Shown: positions 19,437 to 21,099 of the stretch, piece by piece
Numbering within the stretch: position 1 is the first letter of the stretch
How the letters are laid out: each line of letters starts with the position of its first letter
Origin: Clostridia bacterium
GTDB taxonomy: Bacteria; Bacillota_A; Clostridia; Christensenellales; Aristaeellaceae
Length of the DNA: 21,099 bases
NCBI GenBank assembly: GCA_017397695.1
Contig: JAFQIF010000175.1
Coordinates: 1 to 21,099, forward strand
Direction of reading: 5' to 3'
Translations under genes and position numbers: made by a program
Notes under the pieces: model-generated
Seen by the model: only the letters and a program-made list of their open reading frames with translations
Database searches by the model: none
Told to the model about the DNA's origin: nothing

Positions 19437-21099
19437 ATGAAGAACATCCTGCGTGTCCTGGCGCTGTGCATGGTGCTGCTGCTGCCCGCCCTCGCGCTGG
19501 CCGGCGGCGAAACCGCCTGCTACTGGCAGCTGGAAGCCATCGAAGTGGACAACCAGGCAAGCGGCGCCTATGGCCCCGCCAGCGCACAAACCAGTGCATC
19601 CGCCGTCACGGAAACGGATCCTGCGGCGATGACCGAAATCGTGCGCGGCGTGAAGGACGTTACGCTTGATATCACGCGCGCCGCCGGCGGCTACAACGCC
19701 CACGGCGAATATACGCTTGCCGGCGTACCCGCCGTCGTTCCTGGCGCGGCGAGCGCCAGGCTGACCATCACCGCCAATACGAAGGCGGATGATCATTCCT
19801 TCTACCTCTATTCCTCCATTCTCGTGGATGGCCGCCGCACCCTGCGCGTGCGCAATACCGGCGCGTGGGTGCATCGCGTGTATTTCCCGCGCAAGGCAGC
19901 CGAGGGTGCTGAGCGCCGCATCACGCTGGATTCCCGCGAGATGCACGACCTCGTGCGCTCACAGGTCACGTATGTGTACCGCGCGCATCCAGGCGTCATG
20001 ATCGTCGATTCGACCGGCGACGTGGTCCTCTACGATCTGGACGGCAATGAGATCCAGCGCATCACCCAGACGGTGGACGATATCCTGCCTGTCTTCGCCG
20101 GCGCTTCCGCCGACGACGGCAAGACCATCTTCGCCGCCGAGGAGCAGGAAGACGGCTCCATGATCGTGCGCTATGATCCCCAGAGCGACCTGTCCGAGGA
20201 TGAGCTGATCCGTCTGATCCGCGCCGCAACCGCGGGCGAGACCGACGCTTCCTCTTCCGCCACGTTCGTTTCCTCCCTGGAGGCTGACGACGAGGATGCG
20301 ACCCTCTACATCGCGCCGAACACCGAGTTGTCCGACGATGTGCTGCGTGCACTGCTGCGCGCCGCAGAAGGCAAAGCGCTCAGCGTGGACGCCGTGTCCG
20401 ATGCGGTCAACAGCGGCGATGTGGCGCTCGTGGCCGAGCCCACCGCCACCCCTGCGCCGCTGACCTTTGCTCAGCTGCGCGAGAAGGCGCTTAACCCGCA
20501 GGCGTTTGAAACCCCTGCGCCGGACAATGCCGCGCTTTCCGAGACTGCCGAAGGCGCCGCTGCCGCGCAGGCACTGGTGCTCTACGACGATCATGGCGTG
20601 CAGGGCATCGTGCTCACGCCGGGCGCGCAGGCCACCGGCAGCGACCTGCTGGATACCATTGACAAGGTTATCAAGGCAGACGGCCTGAAGGATACCTTTG
20701 CCGCCACCTTTGGCGACGAAGCCACCGTGGACGGCGTGGTTACCGATGAGAAGAGCATCGAGATTGTACCCTCCGGCGCTGATACGGCAGGTCTGTATGC
20801 CGCTGCCGCCGGTTCCAGCACGCTGCTGAGCGTGATGCCGGGCAGCGTGGATGCGCTGCTGGAGCAGCTGGACGGCGCGTTGGTCGAGCTGAGCGCTACG
20901 CCGACCCCGACCCCCACGCCGACTCCGACTCCCACGCCGACCCCGACCCCCACGCCGACTCCGACCCCCACGCCGACTCCGACCCCCACGCCGACTCCGA
21001 CCCCCACGCCGACTCCGACCCCCACACCGACTCCGACCCCCACGCCGACTCCGACTCCCACGCCGACTCCGACCCCCACGCCGACTCCGACTCCGGAAC
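19437..21099 (+). CDS. Secreted protein with long Thr-Pro tract (cut by window end)
   Basis: 554 residues are visible and the frame runs off the right edge. It begins with a signal peptide, [22 protein letters not shown], cleavage likely after residue 22. Residues 23 to about 487 form a large extracytoplasmic part that I do not recognise; it is acidic, poor in Cys, and has low-complexity Ala/Asp/Glu-rich stretches and a short Pro-rich linker (EPTATPAPL). Residues 488-553 are an unbroken Thr-Pro tract, after which the frame reads Glu at the edge, so another domain or a wall anchor probably follows. Thr-Pro tracts commonly form stiff extended linkers, often glycosylated, in clostridial surface proteins. 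AAAGGAG stands eight bases before the ATG at 19437. Function unknown. Confidence 0.88.
   Translation, partial: MKNILRVLALCMVLLLPALALAGGETACYWQLEAIEVDNQASGAYGPASAQTSASAVTETDPAAMTEIVRGVKDVTLDITRAAGGYNAHGEYTLAGVPAVVPGAASARLTITANTKADDHSFYLYSSILVDGRRTLRVRNTGAWVHRVYFPRKAAEGAERRITLDSREMHDLVRSQVTYVYRAHPGVMIVDSTGDVVLYDLDGNEIQRITQTVDDILPVFAGASADDGKTIFAAEEQEDGSMIVRYDPQSDLSEDELIRLIRAATAGETDASSSATFVSSLEADDEDATLYIAPNTELSDDVLRALLRAAEGKALSVDAVSDAVNSGDVALVAEPTATPAPLTFAQLREKALNPQAFETPAPDNAALSETAEGAAAAQALVLYDDHGVQGIVLTPGAQATGSDLLDTIDKVIKADGLKDTFAATFGDEATVDGVVTDEKSIEIVPSGADTAGLYAAAAGSSTLLSVMPGSVDALLEQLDGALVELSATPTPTPTPTPTPTPTPTPTPTPTPTPTPTPTPTPTPTPTPTPTPTPTPTPTPTPTPTPTPTPTPTPE
20898..21095 (+). repeat. Tandem 18-bp repeat encoding (Thr-Pro)33
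   Basis: Eleven units of ACGCCGACYCCGACYCCC, in frame, encode 33 Thr-Pro pairs. Units differ only by silent third-base changes (act/acc, one aca, and a final ccg). The near identity of the units suggests recent expansion by slippage or unequal recombination; it also makes the true copy number sensitive to assembly. Confidence 0.95.

Noticed and set aside
20898..21095. The regular repeats at the right end as a CRISPR array or as a minus-strand Gly-Val protein.
   Set aside because: The units are contiguous with no spacers and are in frame with the plus-strand secreted protein, which has a signal peptide and a ribosome-binding site.

Overview
The window looks like chromosomal core sequence from a GC-rich member of the Clostridia (Bacillota), perhaps a gut lineage. 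The grounds are strong AAGGAGG ribosome-binding sites, SigA-type promoters (TTGACA/TATAAT with 17-nt spacers), a Gram-positive LexA box (GAAC-N4-GTTC) upstream of uvrB, a BioY biotin transporter, a DUF815 ATPase and U-tract hairpin terminators. No species can be named from the sequence alone. I see no rRNA, tRNA, CRISPR array, transposase, integrase or phage gene.

Layout. 1-1446 (minus): the start of rpoB with its own promoter and a leader of about 160 nt, preceded by an unknown single-pass membrane protein. 1572-4802 (minus): a DUF815 AAA-like ATPase and argS. 4967-5503 (plus): bioY, divergent from argS. 5597-5749 (minus): a 50-residue membrane peptide. 6167-11452 (plus): uvrB and uvrA, with a LexA box over the uvrB promoter. 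11708-13903 (plus): an aldo/keto reductase gene split by a one-base frameshift, followed by a class I/II aminotransferase. 14076-15023 (plus): an ArsR-like regulator. 15101-15592 (minus): a secreted SH3-domain protein. 15909-17000 (plus): a beta-CASP-like metallo-beta-lactamase-fold protein with an altered metal motif. 17142-18635 (minus): thrC. 18785-19195 (minus): a small P-loop ATPase. 19437-21099 (plus, cut by the window end): a secreted protein with a long Thr-Pro tract.

The genes are mostly housekeeping: transcription, arginyl-tRNA charging, nucleotide excision repair, threonine synthesis and biotin uptake. The clearest functional unit is uvrB-uvrA, which supplies the damage-recognition part of excision repair and is probably SOS-controlled.

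The most unusual content lies between genes. Four intergenic sites (2897-3072, 8240-8585, 11522-11677, 17052-17139) carry copies of one hairpin-rich repeat; at least two of them are inverted pairs of a unit of about 75-80 bp. The copy between uvrB and uvrA has been interrupted twice, each time inside a hairpin, by related elements. Each element lies between short direct repeats spaced exactly 90 bp apart. The two elements differ in sequence but keep the same predicted RNA fold, including compensatory base changes. This looks like a small mobile or structured-RNA element nested in a dispersed palindromic repeat, and it is the best candidate here for something undescribed.
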